A stretch of DNA of 64,000 nucleotides from Vulcanisaeta sp. JCM 16159 (lineage in GTDB: Archaea > Thermoproteota > Thermoprotei > Thermoproteales > Thermocladiaceae): the NCBI RefSeq assembly GCF_001316265.1, contig NZ_BBDN01000005.1, positions 117,469 to 181,468 of the forward strand. Reading direction: 5' to 3'. Under the pieces are notes generated by a model. That model searched no databases and had not been told where the DNA came from. It saw only the letters and a program-made list of their open reading frames with translations. The position numbers were made by a program, and so were the translations under genes. Positions 1 through 10,478 of this stretch are shown here, piece by piece. Position 1 is the stretch's first letter; each line of letters begins with the position of its first letter.

Positions 1-96
1 AACGCAGTGGATCCTGGGATTAACAATTATAAAGATGTAAGGCCGGATTTCATAATTCAGTCACTAACGGAATTGCTTCAATTAATTGGGTGCTAA
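1..96 (+). CDS. C-terminal end of an unidentified protein (5' part outside window)
   Basis: Frame 1 is open from the first base to a TAA, giving 31 residues with an acidic, then hydrophobic end (VRPDFIIQSLTELL). The beginning lies before the window, so the family cannot be named. About 120 bp of AT-rich DNA separates it from the convergent roadblock gene. The call rests only on the open frame and its plausible composition. Confidence 0.4.
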   Translation, partial: NAVDPGINNYKDVRPDFIIQSLTELLQLIGC

Positions 97-214
97 CGCC
101 CGCCGGCTTATTTTAGCGGGTTGATATAGTGCTCAATATGATGGTGCTATTTATATATAATACAATTCATTGCAATATTAAGGATTAATTAGTATTTATT
201 TAAAATAACTTTGC

Positions 215-597
215 TTACTCAACAAGGATCTTTGTCAGCTTATCCTTCAATTTCTCTATTTCAAGCAATATTAACCCTAGGTTTGGATCCGGCTTTGCTA
301 TTGCAGTTAGGATTAAGTCCTTGCTTATTGGAGCCACTAATAACGTATTCCTGGTATATTGGGATACACTTATTATTGATTCACCAAGCCTAGCTCTGCG
401 CCTAGCCTATCCATTGTGCTTCTGGCTATTGCAACCATTGCACTAACTACCTTTGCATTAAATTCTCCACCAACCTTAAAGGCCACTGGTAATCCATCAC
501 GCCTAACAACCAATGCACCAACAATATCCGGAAATACCCTATTCATGAATTCCTCCAGCGCATCCACAACCTCCTTGCCTACACTGGAACTCATCAT
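215..597 (-). CDS. Roadblock/LC7 domain protein (frameshifted)
   Basis: A roadblock/LC7-type protein of about 127 residues. The N-terminal part has the family pattern of an amphipathic helix followed by a strand with a polar turn (GALVVRRDGLPVAF) and a helix (AKVVSAMVAIARST). The frame then breaks near position 375 and continues in a second frame with the last two strands (TLLVAPISKDLILTAIAKP) and a terminal helix ending KLTKILVE. The total length matches the family's 110-130 residues. Archaeal roadblock proteins usually work with a small GTPase (MglA/Ras-like) in polarity or signalling. No GTPase gene is visible nearby, so this is an orphan member. The break is probably a sequencing indel. 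Confidence 0.75.
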
Positions 598-694
598 TGT
601 ACATTTTTTTTCAATCCTTAAAAACCTTTCTATCTAATCTATCTAACGAGTGGCCATACTCTTTAAAAGCTCTCGTTATTCTATAGCGTTTAAA

Positions 695-2794
695 ATGCCA
701 ACGAGGGAGCACCTAGACATCGTAATGGGGAATTCCCAGTACATAGATGATGTTAAAATAGATGATATGGCTTACCTTCATGTAATTAGGTCACCATATG
801 CACGCGCAAAGGTCTTAAAGATTGATTCACCAAGCAACAAATCTTTACTTTTTCTAACCGCTAAATCTATTGGAAAATTATTAATGCCCGCAATGCCAAC
901 ATCCAATGCCAGGATTGTCAGAATGCCCGTGTTACCTAACGATACCGTGAACTTCATCGGTCAACCAGTGGCGGCCGTGGTCACGGAATCCAGGTACTCA
1001 CTTGAGGATGTGGTTGATGAGATATCTATCGAGTACGAGCCTCTGAAACCCGTGGTTACCATAGATGATGCGATGAAGAACGAGGAGATAATACACCCGG
1101 AAATAGGCACGAATATTTCCCTGGACACCGTGTTAGAGGGCGGTAACCTTAACGTGTTTAAGGACGCGGACGTGGTTATTGAGAGGGAAATCGAGCAAGC
1201 CAGGCTAGTTGCCAACCCAATGGAGCCCAAGGGATGCATTGCTTACTATAATGGCGATAAACTCCTTGTTTACGCATCGACACAATCAACATTTAGGGTC
1301 AGGTCGGACCTGGCGGAGGTTCTTGGATTGCCCATTGATAAGATCGTTGTTAAGGCGCCTAAAAATATCGGAGGAGCCTTCGGTAATAAGACGCCGGCTT
1401 ACCCCGAGTACGTACTTACTGCAATAGCTTCAATGAAGTTAAGAAGACCTGTTAAGTGGATCGAGACAAGGACCGAGCATCTAAACAATGCGACCCAGGG
1501 CAGGGGAGTTAAGTCGAGGATGAGACTCTACGCTAAGAGAGATGGGACAATACTGGGTATTGAGGGTGAGGTCATCGTTAACTTAGGTGCTTATAACTTC
1601 ACGATAAATGCCTCATCGCCAATATTCATAGCTAACCTATCCACGGGACCCTATAAAATGCTCGCTGCCAGGGTCAGGGCGATTGGCGTCTTCACAAACA
1701 CACCGCCCTCAGGTCCATACCGAGCGCGGGCAGGCCCGAGGCCGCGTTAATTCATGAGACCCTAATTGATGACCTAGCCGATGAACTCGGTATGGACTGT
1801 CGAGGTTAGGAGGAGGAATATAATCAAGGACGGTGAGACCTACAAGTCACCTCTAGGTCTTATGATTGATCCCGCCAATTATCAATCAATTCTCGAGGAT
1901 GCGGCGAAGCGTTATTACGAGTTAAGGAGTAGGTATCCAAATAAGGGCGTTTCCATCGTTGTTTTTGCTCTATACGTGAGCACGTTTGGAGGTGAGGGTG
2001 TTAAAGCATGATTGGCAATGGTAAGTTGAGGCTCATAATAGGATCTCGACCGCAGGGTCATGCCCATGTATCAGCATTTACCAAATACGCCTCCGAGGTC
2101 TTTGGGATTCCTGAGGAACTTATTGAGGTTGTGCCTGGTGATACGGAGACCCTTAATTACGGTGTTGGCACATTCGGTAGTAGGAGCGCTACCGTGGTTG
2201 CGGCCGCTATTACTGAATTGGCGGAGAGGGTGGCGTCGAGATTATCAACAATGGGTCTGTCGTTGATTGATGCCATTAAGTCTAGGGGCATTATTATTGA
2301 GGAAGAGGTTGATTATAAACCAAGCATTGCCATACTTGCGCCAGGCGCTCACGTAGCGGTTGTCGATTTCGACCTAGAGACTGATGGCCAATGTAATTGA
2401 TTACTACGCTGCCTATAACGTCGGTAAGCCACTTCTTGAGGAGGAGATCGAGGCACAGCTTCATGGTGGCGTACTCCAGGGAATTGCACAGGTACTTTGG
2501 GAAGGCGCAATATATGGTGATGATGGAACACCACTTCATACGACGCTTGCTGATTACGGATTGCCAAGTCCTTCTGACGTGACGTATAAGGTATTGACTA
2601 AGGGTTTGAATACGCCATCAATACTGCCCGGCGGACTTCGCGGTATTGGTGAGGCTGGTACCACGGGCGCGTTGGCAAGCGCATTCCTGGCCCTTGAGAA
2701 GGCGATAAGGGCTAAGACAGGTATTAGGATCAAGCTTAATAGAACGCCGGTGACGCCATCATACCTGCACAATCTAATTAATAATCAATTTTAA
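695..2794 (+). CDS. Molybdenum hydroxylase large subunit, xanthine/aldehyde/CO dehydrogenase family (several frameshifts)
   Basis: The large molybdopterin-binding subunit of a xanthine dehydrogenase/aldehyde oxidoreductase/CoxL-type enzyme, which hydroxylates a carbonyl or aromatic substrate using Mo, FeS and flavin subunits. An ATG at 695 is preferred because a TTTAAAA box lies 26-33 bp upstream. Visible motifs in order are GGAFGNK (cofactor loop, about residue 230), a disrupted GPYRGAGRPEA (near 1720-1745), PQGHAH, and GLRGIGEAGTTGA near the end, which holds the expected catalytic glutamate. At least four one-base breaks occur (near 1726, 1800, 2005 and 2390). About 700 residues is slightly shorter than typical. 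The medium (FAD) and small (2Fe-2S) subunit genes are not in the window. The substrate cannot be assigned. Confidence 0.85.
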
Positions 2795-2810
2795 TACCTA
2801 GCGTTTAGGA

Positions 2811-3312
2811 TTATTTTGTTGTTTCAAGCAATGCCTTAAAGAGCGTTACTGGGAATGCGCGGTCCATGCCGAGGTAATCAATGAGTAGTACGTATAATTC
2901 ATACGGCAGTGCACCGGCCAGTATTGTCCTTGCCACGAAGAATTTCGCGTCAGCATCACCACACATCTTTATTGCCTCCGCTGCCTGAAGCGCGGTGAAA
3001 GCGGCGTATATTCCAGGGTTAATGCGGTACACCGCGAATATGGATAGTATGCTGTCTGCATATTCGCCAATGTCTGTTGTGCCTATGAGCTTCTTAATAT
3101 TTTCCTGAATCTCGGCAAACTTGCTTATTAATGCGTTAATGTCATTTGATAGTTCAGGGAATATCTTGAGCAATGTGCTTAATGCATTTTTTTGTTATGG
3201 TATCGTAATTCTTTAGTATGCATTCACTTGGTTTCACGTTAAGGTTTGTTATAATTAATTGGACGGTCTTCTTTATCTCCTCCTTCACGTCGGTATTACC
3301 TGTGCTCATCAT
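2811..3312 (-). CDS. Unknown protein, paralogue A of a tandem pair (frameshifted)
   Basis: A protein of about 166 residues without recognised domains, helical and rich in Leu/Ala. It begins MMSTGNTDVKEEIKK and breaks in a run of seven A (minus strand) near 3187. The rest aligns almost end to end with the next gene upstream: shared blocks include FPELS, YAD, AALQA.EA and DAKFF..R. The two genes are evidently a tandem duplication. Only one cysteine per copy is conserved (MCGDADAKFF versus ICSDSDAKFF). No signal peptide or membrane segment is seen. I do not know the family and assign no function. Confidence 0.7.
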
Positions 3313-3426
3313 TAGAGGCCGTAGTAAGGGGTATTTAAGTATTAGCAGTAGAAAGAAGAAAAATCAACTATAGCATTTAATAGAATTATAGATTAGGGAA
3401 AAATTTAACGTATAAATCAAATATAA

Positions 3427-3969
3427 TTAACCCCTGGTTTCACTATTGTACTTCTCGAGTAGTGCCTTAAGTAGGTTTATTGGGAAATTGTGGTCTAGGC
3501 TTAGGTAATCAAGCAGCAGCCTATACAAATTATTTGGGAGTGAGCTGGCTAATAATGTCCTTACTAGGAAGAACTTTGCATCGGAATCACTGCAGATCTT
3601 TGCCGCCTCCATTGCCTGCAGCGCCGCAAATACTCCATAAAGTCCTGGGTCGACATTGTATGTAGTGAATATCGTCAATACGGCATCCGCGTACTGTGCT
3701 GGGTCCTTAATCCCTACGAGTTTTCTACTGGCCTCCTGGATCTCCTTGAACTTGCTCGCCAATATGTTGAACTCGGTAGATAGTTCTGGGAATAACTTAA
3801 GCACTTGGTTCATTGCGTTCAGGGTTATTGTACCGTAATTCTTCAATAGGCAGTCGCTTGACTTTACCTCCAGGGCCGATGTTATTATGCGGGCAATATA
3901 ACTGACAATCTCCTTCACATCAGCACTACCTGGTATACCAACTATCGTACTCGGTCCTGATGCGTCCAT
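3427..3969 (-). CDS. Unknown protein, paralogue B of a tandem pair
   Basis: An intact frame of 180 residues, all-helical in appearance, paralogous to the neighbouring gene downstream (see shared FPELS, AALQAMEA and DAKFFLVRTLL blocks). A TATA-like stretch (CATTTATATTTATT on the minus strand) lies about 25-35 bp before the ATG, fitting its own leaderless promoter. The N-terminus (MDASGPSTIVGIPGSADVKE) is longer and less conserved than in the sister copy. The function is unknown. The pair may form a heteromer or reflect a recent duplication. Confidence 0.75.
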   Translation of the reverse strand: MDASGPSTIVGIPGSADVKEIVSYIARIITSALEVKSSDCLLKNYGTITLNAMNQVLKLFPELSTEFNILASKFKEIQEASRKLVGIKDPAQYADAVLTIFTTYNVDPGLYGVFAALQAMEAAKICSDSDAKFFLVRTLLASSLPNNLYRLLLDYLSLDHNFPINLLKALLEKYNSETRG

Positions 3970-4077
3970 TATATTTATTAGTAATTGAATAAATATAAAT
4001 GTTAAGTAATTGAAATAATGCTACTTATGCATTAGACTTAAATAAATACTGTTACAATTATATCATGCTTACCGTGA

Positions 4078-4635
4078 CTAATTTGAATGATTATTCACGT
4101 GTAGAAAGTGAAGAAAAGAGAACCTACCTATAATTGGTATAAGTGCCACTGACGAGATTACAATAATAGGCTTCCAGGGAATTAAAGCCCTAGGCGCCTC
4201 CAGCTGTATTCTCATATTCTCAATAACATCACTAATGCACCGGCCCAACGGCTTAATACATACCCTTCTTTCTCTCACAAAATGCCTTAGTGCGTCATAA
4301 ACCTCATAGACGATATTGAACCTAGGACCAATGATATGCTGCAGATACTCCCTACTAACTTCGATCTCGGTCTCTATCACCCCATCACTGAAGATCCTCG
4401 TGTGGATTTCCCATGGCCCATGAATTCTCATTACTAAGCTATACACCTCGCCCTTATTTACTGACAACATTGTTTTTCTAAACCCACTGTTTATTAGCCC
4501 CATTGCTGCATCATGTACTCTATAGGGAGGTATCTTGATGATGAATATGGGGTTTCGTGAACCCCTCATTATTAGATTAAGAGGTATTCTATATCTTGTT
4601 CCATCCTCAAGACGTACAAGCCAGCAGGTAAACAA
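4078..4635 (-). CDS. Unknown protein with a C-terminal membrane anchor
   Basis: An intact 185-residue frame. Residues 1 to about 150 are soluble-looking with many basic and aromatic residues (RIPLNLIMRGSRNPIFIIK). Residues about 155-175 form a single hydrophobic segment (PIIVISSVALIPIIG), followed by a short polar tail, so the protein is probably tail-anchored with its main domain in the cytoplasm. No motif was recognised. It lies between the unknown paralogue pair and the MMPL transporter, all on the same strand but with gaps over 100 bp, so co-transcription is uncertain. Confidence 0.65.
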   Translation of the reverse strand: MFTCWLVRLEDGTRYRIPLNLIMRGSRNPIFIIKIPPYRVHDAAMGLINSGFRKTMLSVNKGEVYSLVMRIHGPWEIHTRIFSDGVIETEIEVSREYLQHIIGPRFNIVYEVYDALRHFVRERRVCIKPLGRCISDVIENMRIQLEAPRALIPWKPIIVISSVALIPIIGRFSFLHFLHVNNHSN

Positions 4636-4754
4636 TGTAGGTACTCCCTATAGGTAATAATCAACGTGATCCTTTAAATTCATTTCTACATAATTAAATT
4701 ATGAATGAGGAGACTTCATAGTCCTACTTTTCATGAGAAGTAACTGGTTTTGGC

Positions 4755-7587
4755 TTAAGGTTCGGAGGTGGAGGAAATGGCCCCTATAGACTTATTGTAA
4801 AATGGCCACCAATTCCACTTACCAAGCAGAACTATTATAGCCGGCACGAGTAGCGGCCTGACTATGAATGAATCGATGATTACCGATGAAGCCACCGCGA
4901 GGGCTACTTGCTTGAGTATGTAGATGCTTGATAGTGCCAGGGAGGCAAAGGCCATGGCCAGCACCAAGGCTGCGCCCGTTACCACGGGCCCCGTAACCTC
5001 AACGGCCCTGACTATAGCGTCCTTATCACTTAATCCATTGCTAATCTCCTCCCTGAATCTGCTGACTATGAATAGGTCATAGTCAGTACCAACACTCAGC
5101 AATAGTGATATTAAAATCACCGGCATTAACCAATAGGTCTGTATCCCCATTAATTCCTGAAATACAAATATCGTTAGCGCCAAGGACCAGGTGATGCTCA
5201 TGAGGACCGTGGCTACGAGTCTTAGTGGTATCATTACGGATCTCATATAAATTGTGAGTATAACAATGTTTATGGCTATCATTACGTAGATTATGAGACC
5301 GTAATACTCACGCTCAAAGCCAAGCACGAAGTAATACTTATCCGCAGGTGACCCTCCAATCAATACCTTGGACCCGTACTCCCTAGCCACCTCATTAGCC
5401 ACCTCCCTTAGGCTTAGGTATATTGGTATAAGTTTGTCGGATAATGATTGTTGGTTAACCGTGGCGGTTATTATATACATGTCTGACCCATTGTATGATA
5501 GGGCTGCGTTTATTACATAGTCCTGTCCCTTAATGGCATTGAGCAACGCCAAAGCGGCTGACTTATTGCCATAAATCACCAAGTATGCTGTTGAATAATC
5601 ATAATTCCTGAAATAATTGATTAATAGGCTAAGCCCAACCTTAGCCGGCGTATTAGGCATGACTTGCACGGGGTCTGTGGTTATCCTAATGTTTAGCAAT
5701 AAGTATGTGAGGGCTAAGGCAGTGATTGCCAGGAATATGGTCACGACTAACCTCGGCCTATCAACGGCGAACTTGGCCATCCTTGAGAGAAAGGCTGTCC
5801 TCAACTCAACGGACTTTGCCTCAATCCCATGGGCCATAGAACGCCATCGCCAAGTAACCTCATGAATTCGGGCAGTATTACCGCGGTTGCCATTACCGTG
5901 AATGCCACGGCAATTATGAATCCAATGCCGATGTCCTGTATGTAGCCATACCTCGATATTGCGAAGCTGCCAAGCCCAAGTCCAACAACCGACGCACTGG
6001 CTAGTATTGTTGGTCTAATGCGGGATAAAACAATACTCAATGCTTTATTCTTATCACGTTCCCTGATCCTCTCCTCTAAGTACCTACTAAGCATGAGCAT
6101 GCTGTAATCGACACCTATGCCAAATATTACTGGGGCTATCATGTAAACGGTTAGGTAGTAAAGCTTGAAGTGTATTGCCCAGTTGTAGAGTAGCCCGAGG
6201 GATGCTAGGTATGTTAGGCCAAGTATTGTCAATGACATGACCGGGCCCACCAGGGTACCGAGCATTGCAATCATTGTTACGAACACGAGGCTGCCGTGGT
6301 CTTATCGATGATATTTACATCGTTTGTGACCATCTCCTGAAGTTCGTATAGAATAACATCAGTGCTCACTGGGTATACCCAGTCCTTCTTTGTTAGTAGG
6401 TCATAAATTGTGTCCTCGTAATTGCTCGGTAGTGAGATGAAGGCTACGGTGTACGTATCATTTAGAAACTTCTGGGTTAGGTTGTCAGGTAAATCGAGAA
6501 TGCTTGGCGGCGGATGCTCCTGCATTAATGCGTTGGTTACGCTACTTCTTATTTCATTCAATACCGTATTTACTACCGATGTATCATTGCTGCATGTTAA
6601 TTGATAGATGTATGGCGTCAATATGGTGGATGTGTCGTTTATATACTCTTGTATTAGTAAGAGCCTTAGTAGTTTCATGTCCGTGTTTGGCCCTATTAAT
6701 ACGGCAATCCTAAGGTCCGTATAATTAATATCATTATTAAGCAGCACGTCGTATGCATACCCAGTTATATTGCCTATGTTAATTCCTGGATACTCCTGCT
6801 GAATTATGTACTCGTAATTCATTAGTAGGATACCCGTTATATTTTCTGAAACTAATTTATACGGCGATGGCCCATTGCCAATATTACTAATTAATTGAGT
6901 AAGTGTTCTATTGGCTAGTTCATTTATGTAATTGTCATAACGCCCGTACTTAATTTCGTAGTCTTTTGTCGTTAAATAAAATAATGTAGTTAATGATGCG
7001 TTTGGGTATTTTTCCAGGTAATAGTCCTCAATTTCATAATAAAGGAGCTGCGCATAATCTATTGTTGCGTTAAACTTGCCGCTAATATCGTTACTAAGGT
7101 TATAAACCATGGAATAATACTCTCTATTCAGCCGTATTATTGATGAGCATTCATTATTTAATGACCAATAGAGACTCCATACACTGCCGGTTTCGTTATT
7201 AATTATTTCGGCAGTGACGTTATTTATTGTTTCATTATATATCGTGTATGCGTCATTATATACCGTTAATAAATCAGTAATTGTTATGTTTGGTGCATCA
7301 ACCTCCCTAATAATACTATTTACGTAATTTAAGTGGTCTTTAATGCCCATTGTACTGTTGCTGTTCAACTTGACTACAACAACCAGTGTTGTCTCGTTGG
7401 AAGTACCTATGTACTTATTAACTAGGTTGTCGACAATCACCGGCTCTACGTTATCCGGCATTAACTGCATCTCATCGTATGTTAGTACATTAAATACACG
7501 GAATGAGTAATGGGCTAGGTAAATCATAAGAACCAGCCAGGCCATAATTATTAATATTGATAGGCGACTCCTCGATATCATTCTCAA
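4755..7587 (-). CDS. MMPL/RND-superfamily transporter (two frameshifts)
   Basis: One gene of about 944 residues, broken near 6280 and 5820. The order is an N-terminal membrane helix, a large Asn/Tyr-rich extracellular domain (residues ~25-430), a helix bundle with GIGVDYSMLMLSR, a second N-terminal-like helix (LVVTIFLAITALALTYLLL), a second extracellular domain and a second bundle with SVGTDYDLFIVSRFREE. The duplicated GxGxDY...SR motif is the MMPL signature, and its aspartates carry the proton relay in characterised RND pumps. The family exports lipids or other hydrophobic compounds. The gene is divergent from the ABC ATPase and surface protein at 7622-10456 with only 34 bp between starts, so the three are likely co-regulated. 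The substrate is unknown. Confidence 0.85.
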
Positions 7588-7621
7588 TAAGGATTTTAAC
7601 CAGTATTAAATACCATTCCCC

Positions 7622-8491
7622 GTGAGGAGCAATGAGGAGGTCGTTAGGCTCGTTAATGTCAGTAAGAGGTATTACCTGAGTAGTAGTGTTTATGTTGATG
7701 CATTAATTAATGTGAACCTAACAATCAGGGGTAGGGAAATAGCAATCATAATGGGGCCCAGCGGGTCTGGTAAGACCACGTTGATGAACATAATGGGTAC
7801 ACTTGATAAGCCGTCTAGTGGGCAGGTCATTATTGACGGCATTGACGTTACTAACATAGATGAGAAGTATTTATCGAAGTTCAGGCTTGAGAGACTGGGT
7901 TTCGTATTTCAACAGTATAACCTGGTTTCGCAATTAACTGCCCTTGAGAATGTGATGCTACCAATGCTATTAACGGGTAGGTACACGAAGGACGAGGCTA
8001 GGGAGAAGGCCAGGCTGCTTTTAGACCTTGTTGGTGTCGGTGAGTTTGCGAATAATAAGCCTAATCAATTAAGTGGCGGCCAGCAGCAGAGGGTTGCCAT
8101 CGCCAGGGCTCTGGCTAATGACCCATCATTTGTGATTATGGATGAGCCGACAGGGTCCATAGACCTTGCCAGTTCGTACATGATCCTGGACCTAATTAAG
8201 TTATTGAATAAGGCCGTAGGCGTCACCTTCGTGATTGCCACGCATAACATGGAGGTTGCGGCAATAGGTCATAGGATCATTTACCTTAGGGGTGGTAGGA
8301 TAATGAGTGAGAGTGACCTTGCAAGGATTAAGGAGGAGTTCAGTAGGCTAAGGGTTGATCAGGTGGCCGTGATTAAGTCGTATCTTAGGATACTCGATCT
8401 TGAGGAGAGGAGGTTGAGGAGGCTGGGTCAGGATTTAAGTGAGATAGAAAGGAAAAGGAACCTAGTAAATAGTTTTATTGGGCCTATATAG
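7622..8491 (+). CDS. ABC transporter ATP-binding protein, LolD/MacB type
   Basis: An ABC ATPase of 289 residues with Walker A GPSGSGKTT (about residue 46), Q-loop FVFQQYNLV, signature LSGGQQQRVAIARAL (about 150), Walker B FVIMDEPTGSID and switch His in VIATHN. The sequence is of the LolD/FtsE/MacB class that usually drives FtsX/MacB-like permeases. The start is a GTG, with the next in-frame ATG much later. A charged C-terminal extension of about 50 residues (LEERRLRRLGQDL) goes beyond the usual 225-residue domain. No FtsX-like permease lies beside it. Its neighbours are the divergent MMPL pump and the following surface protein, which suggests that it powers or regulates one of them. Confidence 0.9.
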   Translation: MRSNEEVVRLVNVSKRYYLSSSVYVDALINVNLTIRGREIAIIMGPSGSGKTTLMNIMGTLDKPSSGQVIIDGIDVTNIDEKYLSKFRLERLGFVFQQYNLVSQLTALENVMLPMLLTGRYTKDEAREKARLLLDLVGVGEFANNKPNQLSGGQQQRVAIARALANDPSFVIMDEPTGSIDLASSYMILDLIKLLNKAVGVTFVIATHNMEVAAIGHRIIYLRGGRIMSESDLARIKEEFSRLRVDQVAVIKSYLRILDLEERRLRRLGQDLSEIERKRNLVNSFIGPI

Positions 8492-8530
8492 GGAATTAGG
8501 TTTAATTAATTATGCCTAGTGTTTTTATCG

Positions 8531-10456
8531 ATGAATATTAAGTACAAATTGGTACCAATCTTGGCAATCATGGTTTTATTAATGATGAGTATTACTATAT
8601 ATGCAAATGACTCATTAAACGCGTATTTCACCATTAATTACGTAACATACCTAAACCCCAATAATCAGGCCACGAATTACTACATCGAGTATTACCTGGT
8701 GCTTTACAATAATGAACCCAACCCAGTATCACTTAATGTAACAATGACGGTATTACCGTACTCAAATATAATATATGTATCGCCGCAAGCAACTTCAATA
8801 AACGGTAACACCGTTACTTGGGTCATCACAGTACAGCCCTATTCGGAGGAGACTCTTGATTTAAGATTCAAGCCGGTCTACACATTGTTGCCAATAGCAT
8901 CACTGAATTACCAAGTCCTTGTTAATAACTCAGGCATTAATTCAACAATAATTAATGGCGGCGTTGGTACTGAGGTTAATCTCTCATTAAATGTAACCAA
9001 TTTACTTCCATTTCCTATAATGACCACTGTGACCCTGACTAGACAATCAGGGTTATTTTATGAATATAATATAACGCCAACTTTATCCCAGAACATACTT
9101 GGTTATGAGGTTAATTATTGGATATTCAATACCGAAAACTCCACACCCTTCTCATTAAACATGCTTGTTGAGGATATGGGGCCATGGCACAGCGTCAGGA
9201 TTAATCCAATAACCGTTCAGGCAAGTATTGATTTGAATGAGTCAGTAAGTTCCCTAAATGAGGCGATCACTAACCTAAATAACACACTTAATCAATTAAG
9301 GAGTTTCACGGAATCATTAACAAACTCCTCCGGGCTAGAGGGCAATTACACGGCGCAATTCCTACAGTTAATAAGCCTACTCAATGAGACGTCACAAGTG
9401 CTTGGTGCTTCAGCATATATAATAAACTCAACATTAATGGTGGAAGGACTCCTTCAGGCTCAATTGATCGAGCTCAAGGTGGCCCTTTCAACGGAGGGGC
9501 AGGTACTGGGTACGGAAGCTAACGTGATCTCCCAGATGAGGGGATTATTAAGTCCTATTGTGAGCAATGAACAGAGCTATATCAATGCATTGAATATGCT
9601 GAAGCAGGACTTAACCCAGATAGAGAGTTCCACCAACAATGCAACGTTAATTAATGAGATAAATAATGCAATAATGATAATAAATCAACTCGAGAATTTA
9701 TTAACGGCGCTTAATCAGGTATATAATGGACTCGGTACGGTACAGAGCGAGTTAACGTCAACACAGGTCCAGGTCAACCAGGCAGTGAATGGTTTGAATT
9801 ACGCGATATCAGCTGCCAATGAGAGTGAGGTATTGATAATTAGTATATCGAGAGAGCTCTACATGCTCCATAGTGAGTTAACAAACCTGACCAATCAATT
9901 ATTAATCACGTACATAAACCTATCGTCATATCAAACAAGGGCATTGTCATACATGACACAGGTAAGCAGATATGAAGGTGAGATTGAGAGCGGCATCATG
10001 AGTGATGAGGTTAAAAAGGCAGTACTAACGGCTCTAGCCAGGCAATACCTTACGTATCTAAGCATTAATAATACGAATGCTGATATTGACGTGACGGTGG
10101 AGGAGACGTTCGTGATAAACATGCCATCGATTGTAAACACGCAGTATTTATTACAGCTCGTAAACATGACTGCGGCCCAGGGCAGTGCACCGCTGGGTGG
10201 CAATGCTGTTAATGATGCATCATCTAATGCAATGAAAATGAATACTGTTTATGACATAGTGAGCAAAATAAGAACGGCCATTATTACTGGTAATTACTCA
10301 GGGTTTATTGCATTGATGCGCGAAGTGGTATTGTCAGATGCCGTTGGTTTAATGCAACAGATTAGTGGTGAATACGCCAGTTATTACTCAGTATTACCGA
10401 TTGTTATTGTGTTGTTTATAATACTTATATCAATGATTATGAGGAGGATCCATTAA
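8531..10456 (+). CDS. Secreted, membrane-anchored coiled-coil protein of the MMPL/ABC locus
   Basis: A protein of about 641 residues. The ATG at 8531 gives a clear signal peptide (basic NIKYK, then LVPILAIMVLLMMSI). Residues ~30-240 are a β-rich, Asn/Thr-rich extracellular domain with many N-glycosylation sequons. Residues ~245-480 form long Leu/Asn heptad-like helices (LNEAITNLNNTLNQL), predicted as coiled coil. The C-terminus has one membrane helix (VLPIVIVLFIILISMIM) and a short basic tail. It follows the ABC ATPase by about 40 bp and is probably co-transcribed. The shape recalls the periplasmic stalk proteins that pair with MacB-type systems, but no homology is claimed. Confidence 0.75.
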   Translation: MNIKYKLVPILAIMVLLMMSITIYANDSLNAYFTINYVTYLNPNNQATNYYIEYYLVLYNNEPNPVSLNVTMTVLPYSNIIYVSPQATSINGNTVTWVITVQPYSEETLDLRFKPVYTLLPIASLNYQVLVNNSGINSTIINGGVGTEVNLSLNVTNLLPFPIMTTVTLTRQSGLFYEYNITPTLSQNILGYEVNYWIFNTENSTPFSLNMLVEDMGPWHSVRINPITVQASIDLNESVSSLNEAITNLNNTLNQLRSFTESLTNSSGLEGNYTAQFLQLISLLNETSQVLGASAYIINSTLMVEGLLQAQLIELKVALSTEGQVLGTEANVISQMRGLLSPIVSNEQSYINALNMLKQDLTQIESSTNNATLINEINNAIMIINQLENLLTALNQVYNGLGTVQSELTSTQVQVNQAVNGLNYAISAANESEVLIISISRELYMLHSELTNLTNQLLITYINLSSYQTRALSYMTQVSRYEGEIESGIMSDEVKKAVLTALARQYLTYLSINNTNADIDVTVEETFVINMPSIVNTQYLLQLVNMTAAQGSAPLGGNAVNDASSNAMKMNTVYDIVSKIRTAIITGNYSGFIALMREVVLSDAVGLMQQISGEYASYYSVLPIVIVLFIILISMIMRRIH

Positions 10457-10478
10457 TAATTATTTTTAATGGGCATGG

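Noticed and set aside
5617..5865. Plus-strand frame antisense to the MMPL gene
   Set aside because: It lacks any domain and lies wholly within a conserved gene on the other strand.
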